Below, piece after piece: positions 15,540-23,220 of a stretch of DNA of 28,662 bases. This DNA comes from an uncultured Bacilli bacterium (GTDB lineage Bacteria > Bacillota_I > Bacilli_A > RF39 > UBA660). Within the stretch, counting starts at the first letter, position 1, and every line of letters starts with the position of its first letter. The notes below the pieces were generated by a model, which did not search any database, was not told the DNA's origin, and saw nothing but the letters and a program-made list of their open reading frames with translations. The stretch spans positions 1-28,662 of the forward strand of contig CAJTKB010000014.1 in NCBI GenBank assembly GCA_910576925.1. The letters are read 5' to 3'. Made by a program: the position numbers and the translations under genes.

Positions 15540-15618
15540 CTTTATTAGTTTCTTTTTATTTCTAATAAAGAATCACGTATCTACTATTCTTTTATATTCT
15601 CTTCTAAAGTACCCCCCC
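15540..15618 (-). promoter_or_regulatory. upstream control region: Shine-Dalgarno-overlapping hairpin and G7 tract
   Basis: CTTTATTAG (15540-15548) and CTAATAAAG (15562-15570) form a 9-bp stem; on the mRNA its 3' arm includes the first half of the AAAGGAG ribosome site of the surface protein. Further upstream, seven consecutive C on the plus strand (15612-15618, G7 in the transcript sense) stand out in this AT-rich genome. They lie 15 nt upstream of a -10-like TATAAA (15596-15591), where a -35 element would be expected. Both features suggest control of the surface protein, possibly by slippage. This is inference only. Confidence 0.4.
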
Positions 15619-15745
15619 TAGCATACTTTTGTTTGAGTATTCTTCTATTATTTTATAATTTCTTATCATCATATAACTTCTCTACTTTCTCTATTACTAT
15701 ATTAACTCACCCTAAATATTTTGTAAATAAAAAGAGTATCAATTA

Positions 15746-15962
15746 TGAACTGAACTCCAAAAATTTCTAATTAAATAATTTGTAACCTATACTTACAGAA
15801 GACAGTAATTTTTATTTTGTTATAATTAGATCTATCATATAATTATAATATTTAATATAGTATTCAATGCCTAGAATTAATTCATCTATATTTATCTTAT
15901 TTTTATAACTCAACTTGCCAATACAAAAAACCGCTTCTATTTTTTCAAAGAAACGGAATTCA
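15746..15962 (-). mobile_element. 217-bp internally deleted IS150-like remnant
   Basis: It shares both ends with the element at 10031-11203: TGAACTGAACTCC at 15746, and on the minus strand TGAATTCCGTTTCTTTG from 15962. Inside, one reading frame runs from the OrfA start (GKLSYKNKINI) straight into an OrfB C-terminus (DELILGIEYYIKYYN), so the whole transposase middle is deleted. The initiating ATG is ATT. I see no matching target duplication, which suggests an older insertion. Confidence 0.65.
15925..15956 (-). terminator. terminator in the IS remnant, behind the cupin gene
   Basis: On the minus strand CCGTTTCT pairs with AGAAGCGG (8 bp, one G-U; 15956-15949 with 15938-15931) and is followed by TTTTTTG. 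The stem overlaps the stop codon of the cupin gene. It is the counterpart of the hairpin at 11165-11197 in the other IS copy. Confidence 0.7.
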
Positions 15963-16434
15963 TATAACTACTATTACTTTTAACAAATTTATTAATACTT
16001 GCATTAAATGCTGCTTCATTATAATATTTTTTAAATTCGCTAGTTTTTTCAGTTAAAATAATCCTATTAGCATCTTCAATATCTACTCCATGTGAAGAAC
16101 CTACTAAATTAGAATATCTACTATAATGCTTTCCCTTCCAAGAAAAGTATCTTTTTCCAAGCGCAAAATAGACTTCAGATATAGCATCTTCCTTAGCATG
16201 AATATGCTCAGCAATACCAGCACCAGCACATATAAATAAAATAGAATATTCTTTCTCATCAACTGAAATATCCCCTTCAATATTAACACTATATACCATA
16301 TGATTACCTGTAGTTTTTTCTTTTGGCAATAAAATAATAGGCTTTGTAATCAAAAGAGATTTCACCATATCAACTTCAACTATCTCCCTCGGAAAATTTT
16401 TTAAAATAAAACTATATATATTTTGTTCTGTCAT
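15937..16434 (-). CDS. cupin-fold protein with an IS-derived C-terminal tail
   Basis: 165 residues. The cupin motif is visible: GAGIAEHIHAKEDAISEVYF (H77, H79 and E87) followed by G93, and a second histidine in SSHGVD (H115), the metal ligands of the beta-barrel. The function of single-domain cupins ranges from sugar isomerases to binding proteins, and none is indicated here. GGGAGGT lies 7 nt before the ATG. The last eight residues (MNSVSLKK) and the stop are encoded by the end of the IS remnant, so the original C-terminus was replaced by the insertion. The cupin core is intact, so it may still work. Confidence 0.7.
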   Translation of the reverse strand: MTEQNIYSFILKNFPREIVEVDMVKSLLITKPIILLPKEKTTGNHMVYSVNIEGDISVDEKEYSILFICAGAGIAEHIHAKEDAISEVYFALGKRYFSWKGKHYSRYSNLVGSSHGVDIEDANRIILTEKTSEFKKYYNEAAFNASINKFVKSNSSYMNSVSLKK

Positions 16435-16490
16435 AAAATAGACCTCCCATTACAAATTATATTAAATAACATAAATATTAAAAAAGCAAC

Positions 16491-16514
16491 AAAAAAAGTC
16501 TATAATAGACCTTT
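16491..16514 (-). terminator. terminator of the low-complexity membrane protein gene
   Basis: On the minus strand AAAGGTCTA pairs with TAGACTTTT (16514-16506 and 16502-16494, one G-U) around a TTA loop, and the T-run continues to 16491. It begins at the stop codon of the gene at 16513. Confidence 0.75.
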
Positions 16515-17868
16515 ATTGAACATTTGTATTAATAGAAACAGCAGGCTGTGGAGCAGCAATGTTTTGATATGCAACACTAGGATTAACATTAGAAACACCA
16601 ACATTATCTTGAATAGGCATAGAAGAAACTGCTTGATCATTCAAAGTAGGAACCTGAGGAACAGCTACAACTGGTGTTTGCTGAATATTATTTTGTACAG
16701 GAACATTTGAAGAAGAAACTTCTGGTTGCATAACTGAAGGAGTATCTACTACTGAATTATTTTGAACCACTGGTTGTGCCATAACATCATTATTAACTAT
16801 AGAATTGTTACCAACTTGATTTATATCACTAGCTATTTGAGATATAGGAACAGATTGAGTGTTTTCTAATGGATTAGCACCACCATATATTTGTGGTGTA
16901 TTTTGCGTTGTAGAAACTTCTGGAACTATTGGACTTACTCCACCATATATTGGAGTAGAAATATCTGTAGCAGGTACATTTTCTTGCTTAACATTATTTA
17001 TATTATTATTTGTTATATTGTCAACAGAATTAGATATTTCAGGAATAGTTACAGAAGTAGGTGAAGAACTAGTTTCCACTACAGGCACAACTGATGAAGA
17101 ATCTTCAACTGCTATTGGAGCAGTAGAAAGTGTAGGTTGTACTATAGGCGCAGTAGAAGGTGGCACAATATTTGCCTGATTATTATCTAAAACACCAACA
17201 CTGGCAACATTTTCATTTGTATTTATATTTAAATTTTCTACTGGATTCATACTATCTACTGGCTGTATAATAGGAACCTCAAATTGTGGTCCCATAGGAG
17301 CAGTATTAATCATAGGCTCAGTACTAACTTCCATACTAACAGGATTGCTTACAATATCTTGTTCTGGAGCTATTGATGGCATAGCTGGTGAAGAAGTAAT
17401 CTCTGAGCCAACAGTTGGCTGAGCATAAGGTTGTACTGGCATACTAGAAATATTTGAAGAACTAGCATAAATACTACTATTATTATCTCCAATATTATTA
17501 TTCATTGTAGGTATTGTTGGACTCATTGAAACAGTTGAATTATTATCTGCTACAGGACTAGAATAAGGACTTGGCATAACATTTGTTACAGGTGGCATCT
17601 GAGAAACAGGTTGCCCTGGAACAGCTTGTCCTATTGTACTAGCTTGTTGAATTCCATTATCCATTGGCATTGGTGTAATAGTAGGACTTGGTGCTTCTGG
17701 ACCTTGCTCAATGGACTGTGATGAAGCTGCATTCTGTTCATTACCTTGTCCCTTTTTCTTATTCTTTTGACTAGTAACTATAAATATAACTAAAGCTACA
17801 ACCAATAATAAAACACCTACAGTAATTAATATACCTGGTATTGATGTAAACCAACTTAGTGAAAACAT
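16513..17868 (-). CDS. membrane-anchored Pro/Ser/Asn/Gln-rich low-complexity protein
   Basis: About 451 residues. One N-terminal transmembrane helix (about residues 9-31) and a short lysine-rich patch (KNKKKG) precede some 400 residues of disordered sequence rich in P, S, T, N, Q and V, with no folded domain that I recognise. A short motif is repeated: YGGVSPIVPEVSTTQ and YGGANPLENTQ. The positive patch after the helix suggests that the tail lies in the cytoplasm. The ATG at 17868 is chosen over 17877 because GGGAG would be only 1 nt from the latter. It has its own terminator and a plausible promoter. The role is unknown; a scaffold or interaction hub at the membrane is speculation. Confidence 0.7.
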   Translation of the reverse strand: MFSLSWFTSIPGILITVGVLLLVVALVIFIVTSQKNKKKGQGNEQNAASSQSIEQGPEAPSPTITPMPMDNGIQQASTIGQAVPGQPVSQMPPVTNVMPSPYSSPVADNNSTVSMSPTIPTMNNNIGDNNSSIYASSSNISSMPVQPYAQPTVGSEITSSPAMPSIAPEQDIVSNPVSMEVSTEPMINTAPMGPQFEVPIIQPVDSMNPVENLNINTNENVASVGVLDNNQANIVPPSTAPIVQPTLSTAPIAVEDSSSVVPVVETSSSPTSVTIPEISNSVDNITNNNINNVKQENVPATDISTPIYGGVSPIVPEVSTTQNTPQIYGGANPLENTQSVPISQIASDINQVGNNSIVNNDVMAQPVVQNNSVVDTPSVMQPEVSSSNVPVQNNIQQTPVVAVPQVPTLNDQAVSSMPIQDNVGVSNVNPSVAYQNIAAPQPAVSINTNVQ

Positions 17869-17903
17869 AAAAATCATTCTCCCTCTACTTTTATTCTATA
17901 TTT

Positions 17904-17932
17904 ATGATAGCAAAAAAAAATAATAATTGCAA
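17904..17932 (-). promoter_or_regulatory. candidate promoter with a T9 tract in the spacer
   Basis: Minus strand: -35 TTGCAA (17932-17927), 17-nt spacer containing nine T (17920-17912), -10 TATCAT (17909-17904). It lies 35 nt before the low-complexity protein start. Confidence 0.45.
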
Positions 17933-17977
17933 ATATATTTCTCAAATAAAAAAACATTTACAATTATTTACACAAAA

Positions 17978-18646
17978 CTAAAATTCTACAAAATCATCCC
18001 AATATTTCCCATTAGGCATATCAATTTTAAAGGAAACTTCCTCTTTGGTTATTGGATGCAAAAATGAAATACTTCTACAGCAAAGAGCAATTTGACCTTT
18101 ACTATTATTACCATAACGCATATCACCACAAAGTGGATATCCACGACTTGCAAACTGTACCCTAATTTGATGATGCCTACCAGTAATTAAATTAATCTTA
18201 ACTAACGTTTCTCCTTTATTATAATTTACTTTTAAAACTTCATATTCTAATATAGAAAGTTTTCCATTTTCACTTTTTGAAACTACTGTATTACGATTAT
18301 TATCCTTTTCTAAATAATCAATAAATTTGTCTTTAACAACTAGTCCTACTCCTTTAACTACTGCTAAATATTCCTTTTTAAATTTATTGTTTTTAATATC
18401 TTCTGAAAGTCTACTAGCTGCTTTACTAGTGCGAGCAAAAACCATTACTCCTGATACTGGCCTATCAAGTCTATGAACAAGGCCAATATAAACATTACCC
18501 GGTTTATTATATTTTTCTTTTACATACATTTTAACCATATTAAGTAAATCTAAATCTTTTGTATAATCACCCTGACTAAGTACATTACAAGGCTTTTTAA
18601 CTACGATTATATGATTATCTTCAAATAGTACTTCTAATTTATTCAT
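17978..18646 (-). CDS. RluA-family pseudouridine synthase
   Basis: 222 residues, catalytic domain only, without an N-terminal S4 domain. The family motif VHRLDRPVSG carries the nucleophilic aspartate (D61), and LITGRHHQIRVQFA is the second conserved block. RluA-type enzymes isomerise uridines in rRNA or tRNA; the target site cannot be read from sequence. The ATG at 18646 has GGGAAAG just upstream and overlaps the end of the preceding methyltransferase gene by 8 nt, so the two are coupled. An alternative ATG at 18664 would extend the overlap. The pairing with an rRNA-methyltransferase-like gene suggests a small RNA-modification operon. Confidence 0.93.
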   Translation of the reverse strand: MNKLEVLFEDNHIIVVKKPCNVLSQGDYTKDLDLLNMVKMYVKEKYNKPGNVYIGLVHRLDRPVSGVMVFARTSKAASRLSEDIKNNKFKKEYLAVVKGVGLVVKDKFIDYLEKDNNRNTVVSKSENGKLSILEYEVLKVNYNKGETLVKINLITGRHHQIRVQFASRGYPLCGDMRYGNNSKGQIALCCRSISFLHPITKEEVSFKIDMPNGKYWDDFVEF

Positions 18647-19511
18647 AACTTTCCCATCTTCCATAAATACCGCAAGGAAGTACTAAATTTTCATTCTTAA
18701 TAGATAAACCTATCTCACCACAATCAATTCTTCCGTTATATTTTTTATTAATAGTTATCTTTAATATATTAGCAAGAACACTAGAACTAAGACCAGTAGT
18801 GTAAGAATTTATTTGAAAGAAAAGTGGATTTTCGCTTAACACATCTACACACAAAGTAATTAACTCCCACAAATCTTTTTCTAATGCCCAAACCTCTTTA
18901 TTAGCACCTCTTCCGTAACTTGGAGGATCCATAATAATAGCATCGTACTTATTACCTCTTCTAATTTCCCTTTTTACAAATTTTATAACATCATCAACTA
19001 AATATCTAATAGTTCTATCACTAAGATTAGATGAGTTAACATTTTCACGACACCAATCAACCATTCCGCGAGAAGAATCTACATGAACCACACTAGCTCC
19101 TGCAGATAAGCAAGCCACACTAGCACCTCCAGTATAAGCAAATAAATTAAGTACTTTAATATCCCTATTACTAGATCTTATCTTTCTAATAAAAAAATTC
19201 CAATTACTAGCTTGTTCAGGAAATAATCCTGTATGTTTAAAACCCATTTGTTTAATATTAAAAACTAAATTATGATACTTTATTTGCCAATTATTAGGAA
19301 GACTTTTTAAATTTTCCCAGTACCCTCCTCCTTTATTACTTCTATGATAAATTGCATCAATCTTATCTTTATATTTTACTACTAAATCACCTCTATCCCA
19401 AATAATAGAAGGATCTGGTCTTAGTAAATAATACTTTCCCCATCTCTCATATTTCATACCACGTGATGCATCTATTATTTCATAATCAATAAAGTCATCT
19501 ACTACCAACAT
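18639..19511 (-). CDS. RlmI-like class I SAM-dependent RNA methyltransferase
   Basis: 290 residues. TGLFPEQASNW (94-104), motif I VLNLFAYTGGASVACLSAGA (120-139), VHVDSSRGMVDWCRENV (142-158) and the catalytic DPPSYGRG (195-202) are the pattern of the RlmI/RlmK C-terminal domain. That group includes the 23S rRNA cytosine-5 methyltransferase. The usual N-terminal PUA domain is replaced by a shorter beta-rich segment (residues 1-90, RGMKYERWGKYYLLRPDP), so the target may differ. AGGTGAT is 5 nt before the ATG. The 3' end overlaps the RluA start. It acts in the cytoplasm, presumably on rRNA. Confidence 0.88.
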   Translation of the reverse strand: MLVVDDFIDYEIIDASRGMKYERWGKYYLLRPDPSIIWDRGDLVVKYKDKIDAIYHRSNKGGGYWENLKSLPNNWQIKYHNLVFNIKQMGFKHTGLFPEQASNWNFFIRKIRSSNRDIKVLNLFAYTGGASVACLSAGASVVHVDSSRGMVDWCRENVNSSNLSDRTIRYLVDDVIKFVKREIRRGNKYDAIIMDPPSYGRGANKEVWALEKDLWELITLCVDVLSENPLFFQINSYTTGLSSSVLANILKITINKKYNGRIDCGEIGLSIKNENLVLPCGIYGRWESYE

Positions 19512-19540
19512 AAAATCACCTATTAGAATTATACATTAAT

Positions 19541-19572
19541 AAAAAGAAAAAGTACATAACTACTATGTACTT
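19541..19572 (-). terminator. intrinsic terminator of the 19571 gene
   Basis: On the minus strand AAGTACATA pairs with TATGTACTT (9-bp perfect stem, 19572-19564 with 19558-19550, GTAGT loop) and is followed by TTTCTTTTT. It overlaps the stop codon of the gene at 19571. Confidence 0.9.
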
Positions 19573-20671
19573 ACCTCTTTATAAAAGTTTTACCACAAGA
19601 CTTATATGAATCTACATCACTTTTTAATATATCAAAGATATTTTCTTTCTCTATAGATATTTGAGTCATAAACCCTTCTTTATTACTAGCATAATAACTA
19701 GGAGAGAAAATATCATTGAAAAATAAATCATTTCTTCTTAAAATATTTTTTATAAATTTAACTTCTCTAATACAACTAGCAATAAATGAAACTGTAAACT
19801 TACTTTCAAGAATACTAAATATATCTTCTACATATTCACCGCCATCATACCTAAAACAAACATTTTCATCTACACTATATTTTATCTTATCACTATCAAG
19901 TCCTAATTCAATTTCTAAAGTATGTCTTTTACTCTCAACTACACCACTTAAAATAATTAAAGATAAATTCTTTGAAAGATCATAATCCTTTTTTATAAAA
20001 TCAGTAATATCTCCAGCTAAACATTGATATAAATATTTCTCATTTCCTTTAATAAAAAGACCCTGCAAATGAATATCATCAAAATTTTGAAAATGATAAA
20101 CAGTATTACCCTGTTTATTATAAAAAACTCTCTTAAATAAATCAGGTACATATAATTTAGAGCAACTATTTAAATCCTTATAATCAAATTTAAATGATTT
20201 TTCTAATACAGGCTTTATTTTATCTTTATTAGTATCAAAATATTTAATAGTATATAAATCATATGTCTCAAATTTACTATTTTTAAACTCAGAACAAATC
20301 TGTAACTTTTCATAATCATTATTAAGTGTTCGACTATTACAAAAAAATTCTCCATTATTTAATTTACGAGTTATCTCTATTTTATTATCCGCAAATATAG
20401 ATATTATTCTTAAATACAAATCATTACTTCCTAAGTCAAAGCTCCCATAAATATCAAAAATATATTGCTTTTCATCTTTATCTTTTATTTCTATTCTAGG
20501 ATAATCACTAGAAAACACTTTTAATGAATAATCATTAACAAGCTCTGGAAACAATGTAACGTCACTAATATCATTTATAACACAAAAATGTTGTAGTTTA
20601 TTAATAAACTCCTTATTATTAATTTTTCCATCTATATAACAATAACATAGATTTTTTAATTCTTCATACAT
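19571..20671 (-). CDS. hypothetical protein of unknown function
   Basis: About 366 residues, no signal peptide or transmembrane helix. A short helical start (YEELKNLCYCYIDGKINNKEF) is followed by an alternating beta-type domain with many aromatic residues. Segments such as YPRIEIKDKDEKQYIFDIYGSFDLGSNDLYLRI and KRHTLEIELGLDSDKIKYSV look like antiparallel strands. I recognise no family. The ATG at 20671 is preferred to the GTG at 20680, because AGGTG then has a normal spacing. It lies 58 nt behind the permease gene and may be cotranscribed with it; it ends in a strong terminator. Confidence 0.7.
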   Translation of the reverse strand: MYEELKNLCYCYIDGKINNKEFINKLQHFCVINDISDVTLFPELVNDYSLKVFSSDYPRIEIKDKDEKQYIFDIYGSFDLGSNDLYLRIISIFADNKIEITRKLNNGEFFCNSRTLNNDYEKLQICSEFKNSKFETYDLYTIKYFDTNKDKIKPVLEKSFKFDYKDLNSCSKLYVPDLFKRVFYNKQGNTVYHFQNFDDIHLQGLFIKGNEKYLYQCLAGDITDFIKKDYDLSKNLSLIILSGVVESKRHTLEIELGLDSDKIKYSVDENVCFRYDGGEYVEDIFSILESKFTVSFIASCIREVKFIKNILRRNDLFFNDIFSPSYYASNKEGFMTQISIEKENIFDILKSDVDSYKSCGKTFIKR

Positions 20672-20729
20672 ACTACTCACCTACTACCTCTAACAAATAT
20701 TATTATCTCACATTTTTATATAAATTAAA

Positions 20730-21581
20730 CTATATTATAAATTTTTCTATTAACTGCATAACTATTCCACTACAAACTCCAATAAAATAAATAATTAATA
20801 ATAGTTTAATATTTTCTCTTAAATTTTTATTGGACTTAAAAAGTACTAAAATAGCAACTCCACTACCTGTAAGTAATCCAGCAATAAGTGAAGACATATT
20901 AATTACATCATTTAAATAAAATTCTGTTAACATAATACTAGCACCACATGTTGGAATAAGTCCAATTATACTAGAAATAAACGGTGCAAAAATACTATTT
21001 TTAAAAAATATCTTTTCTAATATCTCAATAGAAATACTAGCAAATAATATATTTAGAATAAATGTAACTATCACTATAAATATCATAGTTTTAAAGGTAT
21101 GAATAAAACTAGACTTTATAAGTGAGTCCTCACAATGACAATTATCTTCATCACATATTTCATAATCTCCTTCATTTAATTTTAAAGTATTACTTTTAGT
21201 TAAAAAGTCAATTATAAGTCCACAAACAATACCAATAAAAACTTTAATAAAAATAATTTTAAAAATAAGCTCTACTTCTACTTTATGAGACATAAGTATT
21301 AATAACATTTCATCACTAGTAGACAAATATATTGATATCAAGGTTCCCAAAGTAATAAGTCTAGAAACATACAAATTAGTAGCAAGAACAGAAAAACCGC
21401 ATTGTGGAAAAGCACCTAGCACACCTCCTAAAATCGGTCCAAATTTCTTTGTTCTAGTAACAAGATTTCTACTTTTATTACTAAATTTATGTTCAAATAA
21501 TTCTATTATTAAAAAAGCTATAAACAAAAATGGAACTAACTTAATACTATCAATTAATGTATCATATATTATATCAATCAT
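20730..21581 (-). CDS. putative arsenic/manganese efflux permease
   Basis: 283 residues, about 8 transmembrane helices in two inverted halves. The first half carries GAFPQCGFSVLATNLYVSR and the second GLIPTCGASIMLTEFYLND: the P-x-C-G-x-S motif occurs once in each half, as in the family named arsenic efflux or putative manganese transporter. The loop between them has a cysteine/acid/histidine cluster (CDEDNCHCED, about residues 142-151) that may bind metal. Which metal is moved is not settled for the family. No clear Shine-Dalgarno precedes the ATG, which is odd here; a weak promoter (21629-21657) lies upstream. Confidence 0.8.
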   Translation of the reverse strand: MIDIIYDTLIDSIKLVPFLFIAFLIIELFEHKFSNKSRNLVTRTKKFGPILGGVLGAFPQCGFSVLATNLYVSRLITLGTLISIYLSTSDEMLLILMSHKVEVELIFKIIFIKVFIGIVCGLIIDFLTKSNTLKLNEGDYEICDEDNCHCEDSLIKSSFIHTFKTMIFIVIVTFILNILFASISIEILEKIFFKNSIFAPFISSIIGLIPTCGASIMLTEFYLNDVINMSSLIAGLLTGSGVAILVLFKSNKNLRENIKLLLIIYFIGVCSGIVMQLIEKFII

Positions 21582-21628
21582 AAAATTTAATCAATCAGTT
21601 TAAAACTAATTATCCCTTTCCATATAAA

Positions 21629-21657
21629 TATTTATTATTTTAGCATATAAATATCAA
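21629..21657 (-). promoter_or_regulatory. candidate promoter of the permease gene
   Basis: Minus strand: -35 TTGATA (21657-21652), 17-nt spacer, -10 TAAATA (21634-21629). Only a moderate match, but correctly spaced and about 48 nt before the ATG. Confidence 0.35.
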
Positions 21658-21701
21658 AATAAGTTACTTATTCTTTTTTTTCTACATAATTTATTACTTA
21701 T

Positions 21702-23207
21702 TTATACTCTTTCATATAAGTAATAATTATATTTACTTCTAATTGTTTCTTTATAAATTTTCTTATAATTCTTATTTTTATCAGTATTTAAATAATAATT
21801 ATATAAATAATCTCCTTGATATATAACTAAATAATCAAATTGATACTTATTTAAAAATTTATCTATATCTAAATAACCATTTTGTAAGTTGTAATACTCT
21901 TTAAAAACATCGCTTTTCTTATTATTTGCTTTTAAAAATACTTCAGCTCTTGCATCCATATAAGTTTTAAAACCAAAATACTCAAATATAGCACCATTAT
22001 CATATGAAGTATAAATTTTTAATTTACTTTTATCTTCTTTTACATAATTATCTAAATATTTTGCACTGTTAACTATAAAAGCTTTATCACTATCTATATA
22101 ATTTATCTTATATATACAAAATATCGAAGATATAAAAATACACACACATAATATATAATGAAAATTAAACTTAAATGATTTTTCAAATCTTTTATCATAT
22201 ACAGTAAAAAAATCTTTTAAATAATCAGCAAGTGAAAATATAGAAGCTGTTATAAAAAAACTATATCCCTTAATTGAAGAAAGTGCTAATGTAGTTGTTC
22301 CTAAAAAGAGTAAAAAATAACGAGTATTTATTAATTTTTTCTTATTAGCAATATAACAAAATAATACTAAAAATATTGATAAATAAACAGTCATTCCAGA
22401 AATATCCCTTATAACAGGAGGCCTCATCTCATTTACTAAAATATTAATATATGAATTATTATATGATGTAAAAAGATAAGTTATAGCATCCTTACCATAA
22501 GGATTAATAAATCCCATTAAAAACATTGCTACCATAGCTATTAATAAAGGTTTTAAATCATAACCTTCACTTTCAAAACATAAAAATTTGAATTTGAAGG
22601 CACCAATTATATATGGAATTAAAAATGCAAATAACATAAACCAAGTAGAAGAATGAAAATTAATTAATAAAAATGAAAGAATGGGAAGAACAAATAAATA
22701 TTTTACATTTTTCTTTCTAATATATAATTCTAAAAAATATAGATAGGTCAAAAGTATTACAAAATCAAACATCTGAGGTCTTGTCCTAACAAATATAAGT
22801 GAATAAAGAAAACCAATAATACAAGATAAAATAACAGATAAATAAACTCTTCCTTCACTAATAAGTAAACAAAGCTTATAAGCAATATAAAGAATTAAAA
22901 TAAACAAAAGAAGAATCAAAATAAACATTCCAATTTCGCCAAATATTAAATAAGTATAATAGAATATAACATCTGTAAGCCATTGCTGAACAACGAATGA
23001 AAAATTATTATGTATTGTAAAAGGTTCTATTCTTGGAAATCCATTATTTAAAATATATTTACCAGTATTAGCTAAAAACCAAAAGTCATTATCTAAAGTA
23101 CAATATCTTACAACCATAACTATAATTACAATAAAAAAGTATAAAAATGCAATTTGTTTAGCAGGCCTATAATTTTTTAATTTATTAATAAACTTTTTCT
23201 TTTTCAT
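21702..23207 (-). CDS. polytopic GT-C-like membrane protein
   Basis: 501 residues, about 10-11 transmembrane helices and a soluble C-terminal part (about residues 380-501, IYTSYDNGAIFEYFGFKTYMDARAEVF). After the first helix the loop reads LDNDFWFLANTGKYILNNGFPRIEPFT, with the acidic D-x-D of the GT-C glycosyltransferase or oligosaccharyltransferase-like fold, followed by QQWLTDVIFYY, a pattern common in that group. It would use a lipid-phosphate sugar on the outer face. It is the third gene of an operon with the FAD oxidoreductase and an anchored helical protein (gap 13 nt; AGGTG before ATG). The family call is by topology and the first loop only. Confidence 0.65.
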   Translation of the reverse strand: MKKKKFINKLKNYRPAKQIAFLYFFIVIIVMVVRYCTLDNDFWFLANTGKYILNNGFPRIEPFTIHNNFSFVVQQWLTDVIFYYTYLIFGEIGMFILILLLFILILYIAYKLCLLISEGRVYLSVILSCIIGFLYSLIFVRTRPQMFDFVILLTYLYFLELYIRKKNVKYLFVLPILSFLLINFHSSTWFMLFAFLIPYIIGAFKFKFLCFESEGYDLKPLLIAMVAMFLMGFINPYGKDAITYLFTSYNNSYINILVNEMRPPVIRDISGMTVYLSIFLVLFCYIANKKKLINTRYFLLFLGTTTLALSSIKGYSFFITASIFSLADYLKDFFTVYDKRFEKSFKFNFHYILCVCIFISSIFCIYKINYIDSDKAFIVNSAKYLDNYVKEDKSKLKIYTSYDNGAIFEYFGFKTYMDARAEVFLKANNKKSDVFKEYYNLQNGYLDIDKFLNKYQFDYLVIYQGDYLYNYYLNTDKNKNYKKIYKETIRSKYNYYLYERV

Positions 23208-23220
23208 CTAAACACCTACT

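Noticed and set aside
16423..17179. Plus-strand open frames opposite the low-complexity protein
   Set aside because: By-products of the repetitive Pro/Ser/Asn codons on the other strand; no start signals.
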